This document shows positions 54,222 through 62,143 of a DNA stretch of 64,000 nucleotides, one piece after another (position 1 is the stretch's first letter; each line of letters opens with the position of its first letter). The DNA is from Gilvimarinus algae. GTDB lineage: Bacteria > Pseudomonadota > Gammaproteobacteria > Pseudomonadales > Cellvibrionaceae. The notes below the pieces were generated by a model that saw only the letters and a program-made list of their open reading frames with translations, was not told where the DNA came from and did not search any database. A program made the translations under genes and the position numbers. The stretch spans positions 310,001-374,000 of the forward strand of contig NZ_JAULRT010000060.1 in assembly GCF_030518215.1 (NCBI RefSeq). Direction: 5' to 3'.

Positions 54222-55385
54222 GCACACACCGGCGTGCCGCTTGCGATATTCGCTGGGGGTCATGCCGGTGTGTTTCTTGAAGAGTGTGTTAAAGGTGGCT
54301 TTACTGTTAAAGCCGGCGGCATAGAGAACATCCAAAATGCTCGTCCTTTCGCTGTCGGGCCTGGAAAGTATGTGGCGCGCCTCATCAATACGGTAGCCGT
54401 TGATGAACTCATAGAAGTTTTTGCCAAAATGACGATTGATCATGGCGGAAAGCGTTTTTTGGCTAAGCCCGATGGCAGTGGCCAGATCATCCACAGTCAG
54501 CGAATGCTGCAAGTAGGGCTTGTCTTTTTCGATAAACTGCATCAGCCGATCAATATCTCCTTTCTCATAGGGCGCCCTTTCGTTGGCCTCGGGCTTGACC
54601 AGTGATTCTTCCACTGAGGCGATAATGCTTGAGTGCCTAAGGCTGAAAAATATCAACACGCTAACAAGCAAGAACGCGAGATAATTGGCTGCCAATCCTG
54701 CAGAGCTGAAGTCGAGGTTAAACCCCGAGTGAATGCTGGCCAGAATCATCAGTGCCACCAGAACGGCAATGACTCGCAACACCAAAAATCCGTCTACCAG
54801 TAAATTCAACCACTTAAAATCGATGCTCTGAATATCGGAAAAATTGTCGCGAATGCGCGCGCGATATCGTCGGATTTCAACAACACAAGCAATGCCAAAC
54901 CCCAGTCTTATCAATTCCCTTAGAAGAGTTACATAATTCATATACTTGGGTGCCAAGGCCAGATCATAGCCCTGCTGTAGGGAGAGCTTCGCGTCGTTTG
55001 ACAGGCTGTAGTAGAAAGCGATTTCGTATATCAGATAGGCTGCAAAAGGTATGAGGTAAACCCACTCGTGCTTTTTCGGCAGGTAATTTTTGTAGAGCAC
55101 TGACCGCGTATACCACAGCAGTAAAGGCCCCTCCAGCCAATACGCGAAGCCGAACACGTAAAAGAGGTTGGGGGAAATGTCCATGGCTACATAGCGAAAC
55201 TCCTCACCAAAATTGATCAGAATGTCGAGCGGTATAGCCGCGTGGGAAAACAGAAACAATGCCAGAAACAAATTTTTGGGCATGTGCCCGCGACTTACTG
55301 CGAGAAGCAGAATGGAGTACAAAATACACTGGTAGGCCGTCATTAAAAGGACGACATCGTGCGTGTTGAATATAACTGAATCCAT
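54201..55385 (-). CDS. AraC-family regulator with a membrane sensor domain
   Basis: 394 aa. Residues 1-240 contain about seven hydrophobic helices. The C-terminus is a double-HTH AraC domain (L-T-V-D-D-L-A-T-A-I-G-L-S-Q-K-T-L-S, then V-L-Y-A-A-G-F-N-S-K-A-T-F-N-T-L-F-K-K-H-T-G-M-T-P-S-E-Y-R). This membrane-sensor type is common beside polysaccharide genes. It is divergent from the GH9 cellulase gene, which it may control. Confidence 0.9.
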   Translation of the reverse strand: MDSVIFNTHDVVLLMTAYQCILYSILLLAVSRGHMPKNLFLALFLFSHAAIPLDILINFGEEFRYVAMDISPNLFYVFGFAYWLEGPLLLWYTRSVLYKNYLPKKHEWVYLIPFAAYLIYEIAFYYSLSNDAKLSLQQGYDLALAPKYMNYVTLLRELIRLGFGIACVVEIRRYRARIRDNFSDIQSIDFKWLNLLVDGFLVLRVIAVLVALMILASIHSGFNLDFSSAGLAANYLAFLLVSVLIFFSLRHSSIIASVEESLVKPEANERAPYEKGDIDRLMQFIEKDKPYLQHSLTVDDLATAIGLSQKTLSAMINRHFGKNFYEFINGYRIDEARHILSRPDSERTSILDVLYAAGFNSKATFNTLFKKHTGMTPSEYRKRHAGVCSSQNIP

Positions 55386-55805
55386 GACCGTGTCCGATGT
55401 TCTTATTCTTAGGATAAGCGCTAAAGCGTTGTTTTATGCGTCAGGCATTCTCCCAGCTTGCAAGAAGTCAGTATATCAGGTCATTGCAGCCAGTCGTTGT
55501 AGTAAAAAAATGCGGTGTAGAGATTCGCGCCAACCCCCGTCATTGCTGCGCTCTGGGCGTTCAAACTTTATCTGAACGTTCAGGTACAGGCAGCGTCCGC
55601 GTTTCGGTCGACGTCTCCTGAACGGTGGCGGAGTATCTCCGTCGGATCTCATCCGGAAAACAAAAGCTCTTTCTGCGCAGCCCACGCGGTAAGTTTTATG
55701 GATGTCTAACAGACTGAACCAGTTGAGAGCCAATGAAAATGATCAATGCGAGCGTTCAGTGCCCTTGATCGACAAAACTCTAATAAAGTGAAGGAGGAAT
55801 AGCGT
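55386..55805. promoter_or_regulatory. Divergent regulatory region between the AraC gene and the cellulase
   Basis: 420 bp. It contains a perfect palindrome TGAACGTTCA (55573-55582) with a half-site CGTTCA 10 bp upstream (55558-55563) and another at 55753-55758. These repeated CGTTCA motifs are candidates for AraC-type binding. No clear promoter was assigned. No credible gene. Confidence 0.4.
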
Positions 55806-58800
55806 GTGAAATCGTCATGCAAACTTAAACAATGGGTGGTTGCGACCGCCGCTCTGCTTAGCGGTGGTTTGGCCCACTCAGCTGAAATCAATGTTATCGA
55901 GAACGCCACTTTTCCAGAAAATAGCTATTACCCTTGGGCAGCCAACGTCTGGGCCGGTGACGCAACAGCCGGTGTTCGAGGTGGCGGTAACCCGAGCAAT
56001 CGTTTTTGCCTGGAGATGAACAACCCAAGCGCGAATGAGTGGGATATCAACCTTCGCCATGAAGGTATACCGCTCATTGCGGGACAGGCGTACCAATTCA
56101 GTGCCGACGTTTGGACGAGCACAACTGTCGATATTAAAGTAGCGACTGGTAGTCCTGACGCTGATTTCCACTTTGGCACTTTTGGTAACGCAGATGGTCC
56201 TCATTTCAACGTTGATGGAGCCCCTCTGACAGGGACGCCGCAAACCATTTCACGAACCTTTAATGCACCAACGTCAAGCGCGAGCGGGCCTCTTCCGGCG
56301 GAAACCACCGGTTGGTTTGATTTTCAGCTTGGTGGGGGGCTAGTGCCCGCGGGAGCAACAGTTTGTTTTGATAATGTGCAGCTTATTACCGAAGCTGAGG
56401 AGGAAGAGCCAAAAGTAAGCCAGTCGCCCGTCGAAGTAAACCAACATGGCTATTTGCCGGGTTGGCCGATGAATGCGGTGTATGCTCTGCCGAGCGGTGT
56501 CGCTGATACACAGACTCCCCGTGCCTGGGCACTTTACCGAGAGGGTATTGCAACCGCAGTGAAAACCGGGGGAACCAGCTCTTACGGTAGTTATGGACCG
56601 GCGGGCCAACAGGTGCACTTGGTTGACTTTACTGACAGCTCGCTGGCCGATGGCGATTACCACCTGGAGGTGGAAGAAACGGGGGGAGCGGATACTTATA
56701 AAAGTCATATCTTCAGCGTAGGCAGTGACCTCTATACCGATCTCAAGTACGACGCGTTAGCCTACTTTTACCACAATCGCTCGAATGCAGAAATAGACGC
56801 GAGCGTGGTAGGCAGCGAATGGGCTCGTGGCAAAGGGCATATTCAGGACGACTCTGTACAAACTATCGCCTGTAAAAGCGCCAGCGCAACCCATGACTGT
56901 CTCACCTTAGATGTTTCGGGCGGCTGGTATGATGCTGGCGACCACGGTAAATATGTCGTCAACGGCGGGATCTCTGCGTGGACGCTAATGAATCAGTACG
57001 AGCGATCCAAGCATCTGGGTGCCAATCTGGCTGACTTTGTCGATGGCAGTGATATGGCTTTGCCGGCCGGAGAGAACGCTGATGGTGTCCCCGACATTTT
57101 GAATGAAGCCGCATGGGAAGTTAAGTGGCTTATGAAGATGCAGGTTCCCGAAGGTACTAACGCGGGTATGGCGTACCATAAAATGCATTCCGAGGTCTGG
57201 GCCAATGTCCCGTGGGATCCCAGCAGCCAAGAAGCCTACGACGAAAAACGCTACATTTGGGGCCCTTCGACAGCGGCGACGTTGAATTTTGCTGCCGTGG
57301 GCGCGCAGTGCTATCGAGTGTTTAAGGGCACTGGTATTGCGTCGGATGATCCCTCTTACGCATCGTTGGCAGACGAATGTCTGGATAAAGCTGTTCTTGC
57401 TTATGAGACTGCCGCCGATACGCCTTACGTTCCGTCGCCGCCGGAGACAGTGGGCGGTGGTGCTTATCCTGACGGTTCGGGTGGAGCCTCCGCTGTGGAT
57501 GATGAGTTCTACTGGGCTGCCACCGAACTTTACCTCGCTACCCATAACACCGGGTTTGATCGCGACATCTACGGCAGTGCCATAGCTGCATCTCCAGATC
57601 ACCCTGGCTTCGGAGAATATGCCTCTCATCAAAGTGTTATGAATTGGCAGAATACCGGCGCTCTGGGTGTACTCTCATTGGCGACTGTTGGTGAAGCCTA
57701 TGCTGCAGATAGCAGCTGGGTGGACGCGGCACGCGCCGCCGTGAAAGACTCTGGAGCGAATTATGCAACAGCTGCTACCGGCGCTCCCTATGGTGTTCCT
57801 TTTGATCCAGCCAATATGTATTGGGGTTCAAACTCTAACGTCTTGAACAATATGCTCGTAATGGGACTGGCTCGTGATTTTTCATGCGACACAGAAACCT
57901 ATGACGAGGCGCTGCAACAAAGTATGAATTATCTACTGGGCCTTAACCCATTAGACCGTTCCTATGTCTCAGGGTATGGTAAACGGCCGGTTCGCCATCC
58001 GCACCACAGGTTCTGGGCGGATCAAGGCGACTTTCCTGCAGTGCCCCCTGGTGCAGTGGCGGGAGGGCCCAATGGCGATATCACTAGCTGGACAGAAAAG
58101 GAAAACAGTTTCTTGCCGGGCTGTGAGTCAGCACCACTGACATGCTATATGGACGATATCAGCAGTTACGCAACCAACGAAATCACCGTAAACTGGAACG
58201 CTCCCTTGGCCTGGGTAGTGGCTTACATGGACGAAGCGGCTAGCGGTGCTACTCCACAGTCTTGTGGTGGCCTCGTAGCTGAAGATGCAACTTTGGATTT
58301 GGGTTCGTCCAATACTGGCACTTTGGACCTGTCTGCTTTGAATCAAAGCCTGCCCGGGGATACGTTTGTTATTGTTGATGGTCCCAGCTTTGGCACTGCT
58401 TCAATCGATAGTGGAGTCTTGACGTACACGGTGGACACCGTGTCTAGCGAAGATAAGCTTACCTACCAAATTCACCGCGGCTCAGATGTGTCGACAGCTG
58501 GACAGGTGGCCGTACAACTACAGCCACAATCTCCACTGAGCTGTTCGTGGAATATTGTTCGCGACGTAGATGACTACAACAACTTCTGGGAAGCAGAGGT
58601 GTTACTCGAGAACAATACAGCAGATGACATCTCCAGTTGGGAGCTGTTGGTGACGGTCGGAGCAGACAATGTTGTGGGCTACGAGTGGCACGACGCTGGT
58701 TACACCAGAGTATCGGGTGATGAAGCCACGCAGAGTACCTGGTCTGTGGAGGATCGGGGATGGGATGGTTTTATTCCCGCCGGAGGTAATCGCACGCTGA

Positions 58801-59591
58801 TTCTGTCGGGCTATGATCCTACGGTTAAACACTGGGAGTCTGGATTTGACGGCTATACACCCGCTAATGTTGTAAGCATCGGTGGCGATTGTGGCACGCC
58901 CGCCGAGAAAACAGTGGATATAGTGAGTCTTGAGGGGGGCGACTCTAACGTATTTACTGGAGACGACTTTATTACGCTAAGTTGGTATAACAACAGCGGC
59001 AAAGTTCTGTATATTGAGGATGAGCAGGGTAACGTTCTGCCGCTAACTCGCAGAGATGATCCGGTTCGTATCATTCCCGACGGCACTTGGACGAGGATGG
59101 AGGCACGGATATACCACCTGCGGGAGATGACATCGCTCGATATGTCTCCTGGTACTCATACGTGGACGGTTGCAACCGATTCGGGCTTGGCGCAGGAAAT
59201 CAGCAGCTCCGTCTCATTTACGGTCTCGAGTGAGGCTGTCATGCGCTGTAGCGTCGGCGTTACCACCCGTTACAACGATGGGGATTGGCTGGGAAGCTTT
59301 GAGCTGACCAATACCAGCAATCAGGTTGTCTCCAACTGGAGCTTGCTGATGCAATGGCCCAGTGAAGACTACACCGATGCGCCGGCTTCAATCCAGAACG
59401 TATTTGGCAGTGACAAGTATACCGTGGAGCAAGTAGAGCCATGGATTTACCGGATTGTTGCAAACACCAGCATTGCGCCCGGTGAGATGCTGACGGATGT
59501 GTACCGTGGCAACGTCTGGCCGGGAAGTGATACATGGGCCGTATCGGAACCAGAGGTTACCTCCGAGCCGGGAGGCTTGCGCTGTTACTAG
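55806..59591 (+). CDS. Multimodular GH9 endoglucanase
   Basis: 1261 aa from a GTG at 55806; AAGGAGGA lies upstream. Order: signal peptide (1-26), CBM4/9-like module (about 30-195), Ig-like CelD N-domain (about 205-310), GH9 catalytic domain (about 315-815), a linker domain (about 825-905), a CBM2-like module (about 906-1028), another Ig-like stretch, and a second CBM2-like module (about 1135-1261). Catalytic residues: Asp376 and Asp379 in D-A-G-D-H-G-K-Y, and proton donor Glu792 in N-E-I-T-V-N-W-N. Both CBM2-like modules are bounded by Cys. It hydrolyses cellulose or related beta-1,4-glucans outside the cell. Confidence 0.93.
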   Translation: MKSSCKLKQWVVATAALLSGGLAHSAEINVIENATFPENSYYPWAANVWAGDATAGVRGGGNPSNRFCLEMNNPSANEWDINLRHEGIPLIAGQAYQFSADVWTSTTVDIKVATGSPDADFHFGTFGNADGPHFNVDGAPLTGTPQTISRTFNAPTSSASGPLPAETTGWFDFQLGGGLVPAGATVCFDNVQLITEAEEEEPKVSQSPVEVNQHGYLPGWPMNAVYALPSGVADTQTPRAWALYREGIATAVKTGGTSSYGSYGPAGQQVHLVDFTDSSLADGDYHLEVEETGGADTYKSHIFSVGSDLYTDLKYDALAYFYHNRSNAEIDASVVGSEWARGKGHIQDDSVQTIACKSASATHDCLTLDVSGGWYDAGDHGKYVVNGGISAWTLMNQYERSKHLGANLADFVDGSDMALPAGENADGVPDILNEAAWEVKWLMKMQVPEGTNAGMAYHKMHSEVWANVPWDPSSQEAYDEKRYIWGPSTAATLNFAAVGAQCYRVFKGTGIASDDPSYASLADECLDKAVLAYETAADTPYVPSPPETVGGGAYPDGSGGASAVDDEFYWAATELYLATHNTGFDRDIYGSAIAASPDHPGFGEYASHQSVMNWQNTGALGVLSLATVGEAYAADSSWVDAARAAVKDSGANYATAATGAPYGVPFDPANMYWGSNSNVLNNMLVMGLARDFSCDTETYDEALQQSMNYLLGLNPLDRSYVSGYGKRPVRHPHHRFWADQGDFPAVPPGAVAGGPNGDITSWTEKENSFLPGCESAPLTCYMDDISSYATNEITVNWNAPLAWVVAYMDEAASGATPQSCGGLVAEDATLDLGSSNTGTLDLSALNQSLPGDTFVIVDGPSFGTASIDSGVLTYTVDTVSSEDKLTYQIHRGSDVSTAGQVAVQLQPQSPLSCSWNIVRDVDDYNNFWEAEVLLENNTADDISSWELLVTVGADNVVGYEWHDAGYTRVSGDEATQSTWSVEDRGWDGFIPAGGNRTLILSGYDPTVKHWESGFDGYTPANVVSIGGDCGTPAEKTVDIVSLEGGDSNVFTGDDFITLSWYNNSGKVLYIEDEQGNVLPLTRRDDPVRIIPDGTWTRMEARIYHLREMTSLDMSPGTHTWTVATDSGLAQEISSSVSFTVSSEAVMRCSVGVTTRYNDGDWLGSFELTNTSNQVVSNWSLLMQWPSEDYTDAPASIQNVFGSDKYTVEQVEPWIYRIVANTSIAPGEMLTDVYRGNVWPGSDTWAVSEPEVTSEPGGLRCY

Positions 59592-59620
59592 TCTGAAAAT
59601 GGCTCCTTTGTTATGAGCTT

Positions 59621-59653
59621 GCGCCAGTTCGGTTTTGCGATCTGGCGCTTTTT
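59621..59653 (+). terminator. Terminator of the cellulase gene
   Basis: GCGCCAG (59621-59627) pairs with CTGGCGC (59642-59648), followed by TTTTTC, 30 bp after the stop and immediately before the convergent GST gene end. Confidence 0.8.
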
Positions 59654-60310
59654 CTATCGAGACTGGGACAGTGGCTTAAGGATCATTGTACCGCTTTCCC
59701 TCCTTTGTAGCCGCTCGGTGTAGGCCGTCAGTCTGTTTGAATGAGCCACAATATTGAGAAAATCGGGCGAATCTAGGTTGTAGAACAGCATCGGCGCCAG
59801 CATGGCATCGGCGAGTGTGAACTCACGGCCCACAAGATACGGCTTGTCACCCAATTGTTTTTCCACGATCTTCAGTGCATTCTCCGCCAAGGGACGCTTT
59901 TCGGTAATCACATCGAACCTCGGTTCGCCATTTTCTCCCTTGGGAATCAACTGCTCCAGCATAAACTGGCGCACCACATGGTAATCCACATAGTGGGTTA
60001 TCAGAGAGCACCACTGATCCACCTCGGCTTTTTGTTGTGCAGAATTGCCTTGAAGTGTTTCTTCACCAAAGGTCGAATCCAGATAGCGGACAATGCTTGC
60101 GGTTTCGGCGAGGACAAAATCACCGTGAAACATGACCGGTAGTTTGCCGAACGGATGCACCTTGAAGTGTTCCGGGCTGTGGGTTTCGGCCGGTTTTTCG
60201 TCAATAATTCTGCCCACGGTATAGGGAATACCCTTTTCTTCGCACACCAGTAAAACAACGCGTACAAATGTGCTGAAGGTGGGGCCGAATATATGCACTG
60301 TGTCCGTCAT
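59654..60310 (-). CDS. Glutathione S-transferase family protein
   Basis: 218 aa from the ATG at 60310 with AGGAG upstream. N-terminal thioredoxin-like domain (F-G-P-T-F-S-T-F-V-R-V-V, H-P-F-G-K-L-P-V, and E-T-A-S-I-V-R-Y-L, the glutathione-binding Glu-Thr/Ser), then the helical C-terminal domain (F-T-L-A-D-A-M-L-A-P). Detoxification role. Divergent from a TetR gene with an operator-like palindrome between them. Confidence 0.9.
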   Translation of the reverse strand: MTDTVHIFGPTFSTFVRVVLLVCEEKGIPYTVGRIIDEKPAETHSPEHFKVHPFGKLPVMFHGDFVLAETASIVRYLDSTFGEETLQGNSAQQKAEVDQWCSLITHYVDYHVVRQFMLEQLIPKGENGEPRFDVITEKRPLAENALKIVEKQLGDKPYLVGREFTLADAMLAPMLFYNLDSPDFLNIVAHSNRLTAYTERLQRRESGTMILKPLSQSR

Positions 60311-60364
60311 GACTTTCTCCTGTTGATTAACGCTCGACAGCGTTACTGTAACCGGATTCAAAAT

Positions 60365-60380
60365 ATGTTAAAGAACATAC
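60365..60380. promoter_or_regulatory. TetR operator candidate
   Basis: TATGTT-AAAG-AACATA is a perfect 6-bp inverted repeat with a 4-bp centre; with four more flanking bases per arm the arms match 9 of 10. It lies between the divergent GST and TetR starts, so it could control both. Confidence 0.6.
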
Positions 60381-60418
60381 TTTAAGGCTGTGTTTATATA
60401 GGTTGGGAGGTATTGCCA

Positions 60419-60970
60419 ATGGGGTGGAAGAGTGAGCACAAGCAACAGACCAAGGCCCGCATTTTGAGCGCGGCGGGTCAGCTGTTCACGCGTTTGGGCT
60501 ACGAGCGGGTCAGTATTGACGATGTTATGGCCGCAGCGGGTCTCACCCGGGGCGCCTTTTACGCGCACTTTGGCTCAAAGTCCGAGCTCTATGCCGAGGC
60601 CATAGTCACGGCAGCCATCAGGGCCAGGAATCTGCTGCTGGAGCCTCTGTCCGAAAGCCCCAGCGTGGACGCGATTGCCGCGCGCTATCTCTCGCCTGAG
60701 CGGGCGCGAGACGGAGACGCGCGTTGCCCATTGGCTTTTCTCGCCACGGACATTCATCAGCGCGACGATCAGGTGCGCGATGCCTACACGCGGGTGTTAA
60801 AAGGTTTTGCGCGCACCCTGGCTGGCAATACAACAGCGGTTGAGCTGTCACCGCAAACGCTCAGGCAGCTTGTGCTTTTGGTGGGCGGTTTGGCGCTGGC
60901 CCGCGCGGTCAATGATCCGGCCCTGAGTCAGTGCCTGCTGGACGCCTGTCGCCAGGGTGTTAATGGTTGA
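60419..60970 (+). CDS. TetR-family repressor
   Basis: 183 aa from the ATG at 60419 with GGGAGG 8 nt upstream. N-terminal HTH: K-A-R-I-L-S-A-A-G-Q-L-F, S-I-D-D-V-M-A-A-A-G-L-T-R-G-A-F-Y-A-H-F. The C-terminal domain contains the C-P-L-A-F-L-A segment of the AcrR/NemR-like group that senses electrophiles through a Cys. It probably represses the divergent GST gene. Confidence 0.9.
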   Translation: MGWKSEHKQQTKARILSAAGQLFTRLGYERVSIDDVMAAAGLTRGAFYAHFGSKSELYAEAIVTAAIRARNLLLEPLSESPSVDAIAARYLSPERARDGDARCPLAFLATDIHQRDDQVRDAYTRVLKGFARTLAGNTTAVELSPQTLRQLVLLVGGLALARAVNDPALSQCLLDACRQGVNG

Positions 60971-60974
60971 GCCC

Positions 60975-61442
60975 TCAGTCAGCCAGCGCGGCAAAGTTGG
61001 CGTTTATTGTTCGTGCTAAATCCTGTGGGGCCAGAGCGATCTCAAGGCCGCGCTTGCCGGCGCTGACATAGAGTAAGTCGAGCCCTTGCGCTGAGTCGTG
61101 GATAAACGTGCGCAGGCGCTTTTTCTGGCCCAGAGGGCTGACGCCGCCCAATACGTATCCGGTCGTGCGCTCCACTTTGCTCGCCTCTGCCATTGCGGCT
61201 TTTTTAGCGCCCGCCGCTTTTGCCAGACTCTTGAGGTTTAACGTGGTGTCTACGGGTACCAGCGCCGCGACCAGCTCGCCGGTGTTCAGCTCAGCGATCA
61301 GCGTTTTAAACACCGCTTGCGGTGCTACCCCGAGCTTTTCGGCCGCTTCCAGTCCATAAGAGGCTGCCGATGGGTTGTGGCTGTACTCGTGTATCTGGTG
61401 AGAAATTTTCTGCTTTTTCAGCAGATCAATGGCCGGGGTCAT
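60975..61442 (-). CDS. ybaK: Cys-tRNA(Pro) deacylase
   Basis: 155 aa from the ATG at 61442 (E. coli YbaK is 159 aa). Removes cysteine wrongly attached to tRNA-Pro. Family motifs: E-Y-S-H-N-P-S-A-A-S-Y-G, V-F-K-T-L-I-A, G-Y-V-L-G-G-V-S-P-L-G-Q-K-K, with the catalytic Lys in V-F-K-T. The start lies within the last codons of the GNAT gene (17-bp overlap), so the two are co-transcribed. Confidence 0.94.
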   Translation of the reverse strand: MTPAIDLLKKQKISHQIHEYSHNPSAASYGLEAAEKLGVAPQAVFKTLIAELNTGELVAALVPVDTTLNLKSLAKAAGAKKAAMAEASKVERTTGYVLGGVSPLGQKKRLRTFIHDSAQGLDLLYVSAGKRGLEIALAPQDLARTINANFAALAD

Positions 61443-62001
61443 GGGGCATTGCATCCATAAAATCGGAGTCATTCAGCGTGTAGCGCAAGTGGTTGACGCT
61501 AACGCCATAGAGGTCTTCGGCTTGAATAACTTTGCGCGTACATTGAAAGCCAAGCCGTTGGGCGATAGCAATGCTTTTGAGGTTGCCCTCGGCAACGTTG
61601 AGTGTGACGGTGCCGAGGGCCCGCTCGGTAAAACCAAACCGCAATAAGCGCTGGGCGCAGCGCGTCATAAGTCCCTGGCCGGTGTGTGCTTCACTCAGCC
61701 AGTAGCCGATATTGGCCGTGCCACTGGCCCGGTCCATCGCATCCAGTGAGCAGGTGCCCACCAGCTCGCCGTGCCAGCTTACGGCAAAGACTTCGGCCTC
61801 GCCGGTGGCACGATTATTTTGTGCGCTGCTGATGAACCGCCTGGAATCGGCCACCTGGATGTTGCTATCCAGCCAGGGCAGCCATTCGCGCAGATACACA
61901 CGATTGCGCTCAATACACGCAAACAGCGCCTCGGCGTCCGCCTCTTGCAGTGTCCGTAGCGCCAGTTGGGGCGCTACCGCCAGTGTTCCTGAGTCCGTCA
62001 T
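61426..62001 (-). CDS. RimJ/RimL-type GNAT acetyltransferase
   Basis: 191 aa. GNAT fold with L-R-T-L-Q-E-A-D-A, G-Y-W-L-S-E-A-H-T-G-Q-G-L-M-T (acetyl-CoA-binding Q-x-x-G-x-G/A type) and N-x-K-S-I-A-I-A-Q-R-L-G-F. These transfer acetyl groups to protein N-termini (ribosomal proteins in Rim enzymes) or small amines. Substrate unknown. It is first in a two-gene unit with ybaK. Confidence 0.88.
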   Translation of the reverse strand: MTDSGTLAVAPQLALRTLQEADAEALFACIERNRVYLREWLPWLDSNIQVADSRRFISSAQNNRATGEAEVFAVSWHGELVGTCSLDAMDRASGTANIGYWLSEAHTGQGLMTRCAQRLLRFGFTERALGTVTLNVAEGNLKSIAIAQRLGFQCTRKVIQAEDLYGVSVNHLRYTLNDSDFMDAMPHDPGH

Positions 62002-62143
62002 TGAGTCAGTCGACTTTAGCCATGTTAGTAGCTGCCATATTTAATCACAATTGATCATCGCTTTGCCGCAAACCAGCCGCTCGCGGCCCTATTGCTCTGT
62101 TGCAATGACTGTGACTGAAACATCCTCAACGGAGTACAGAATA

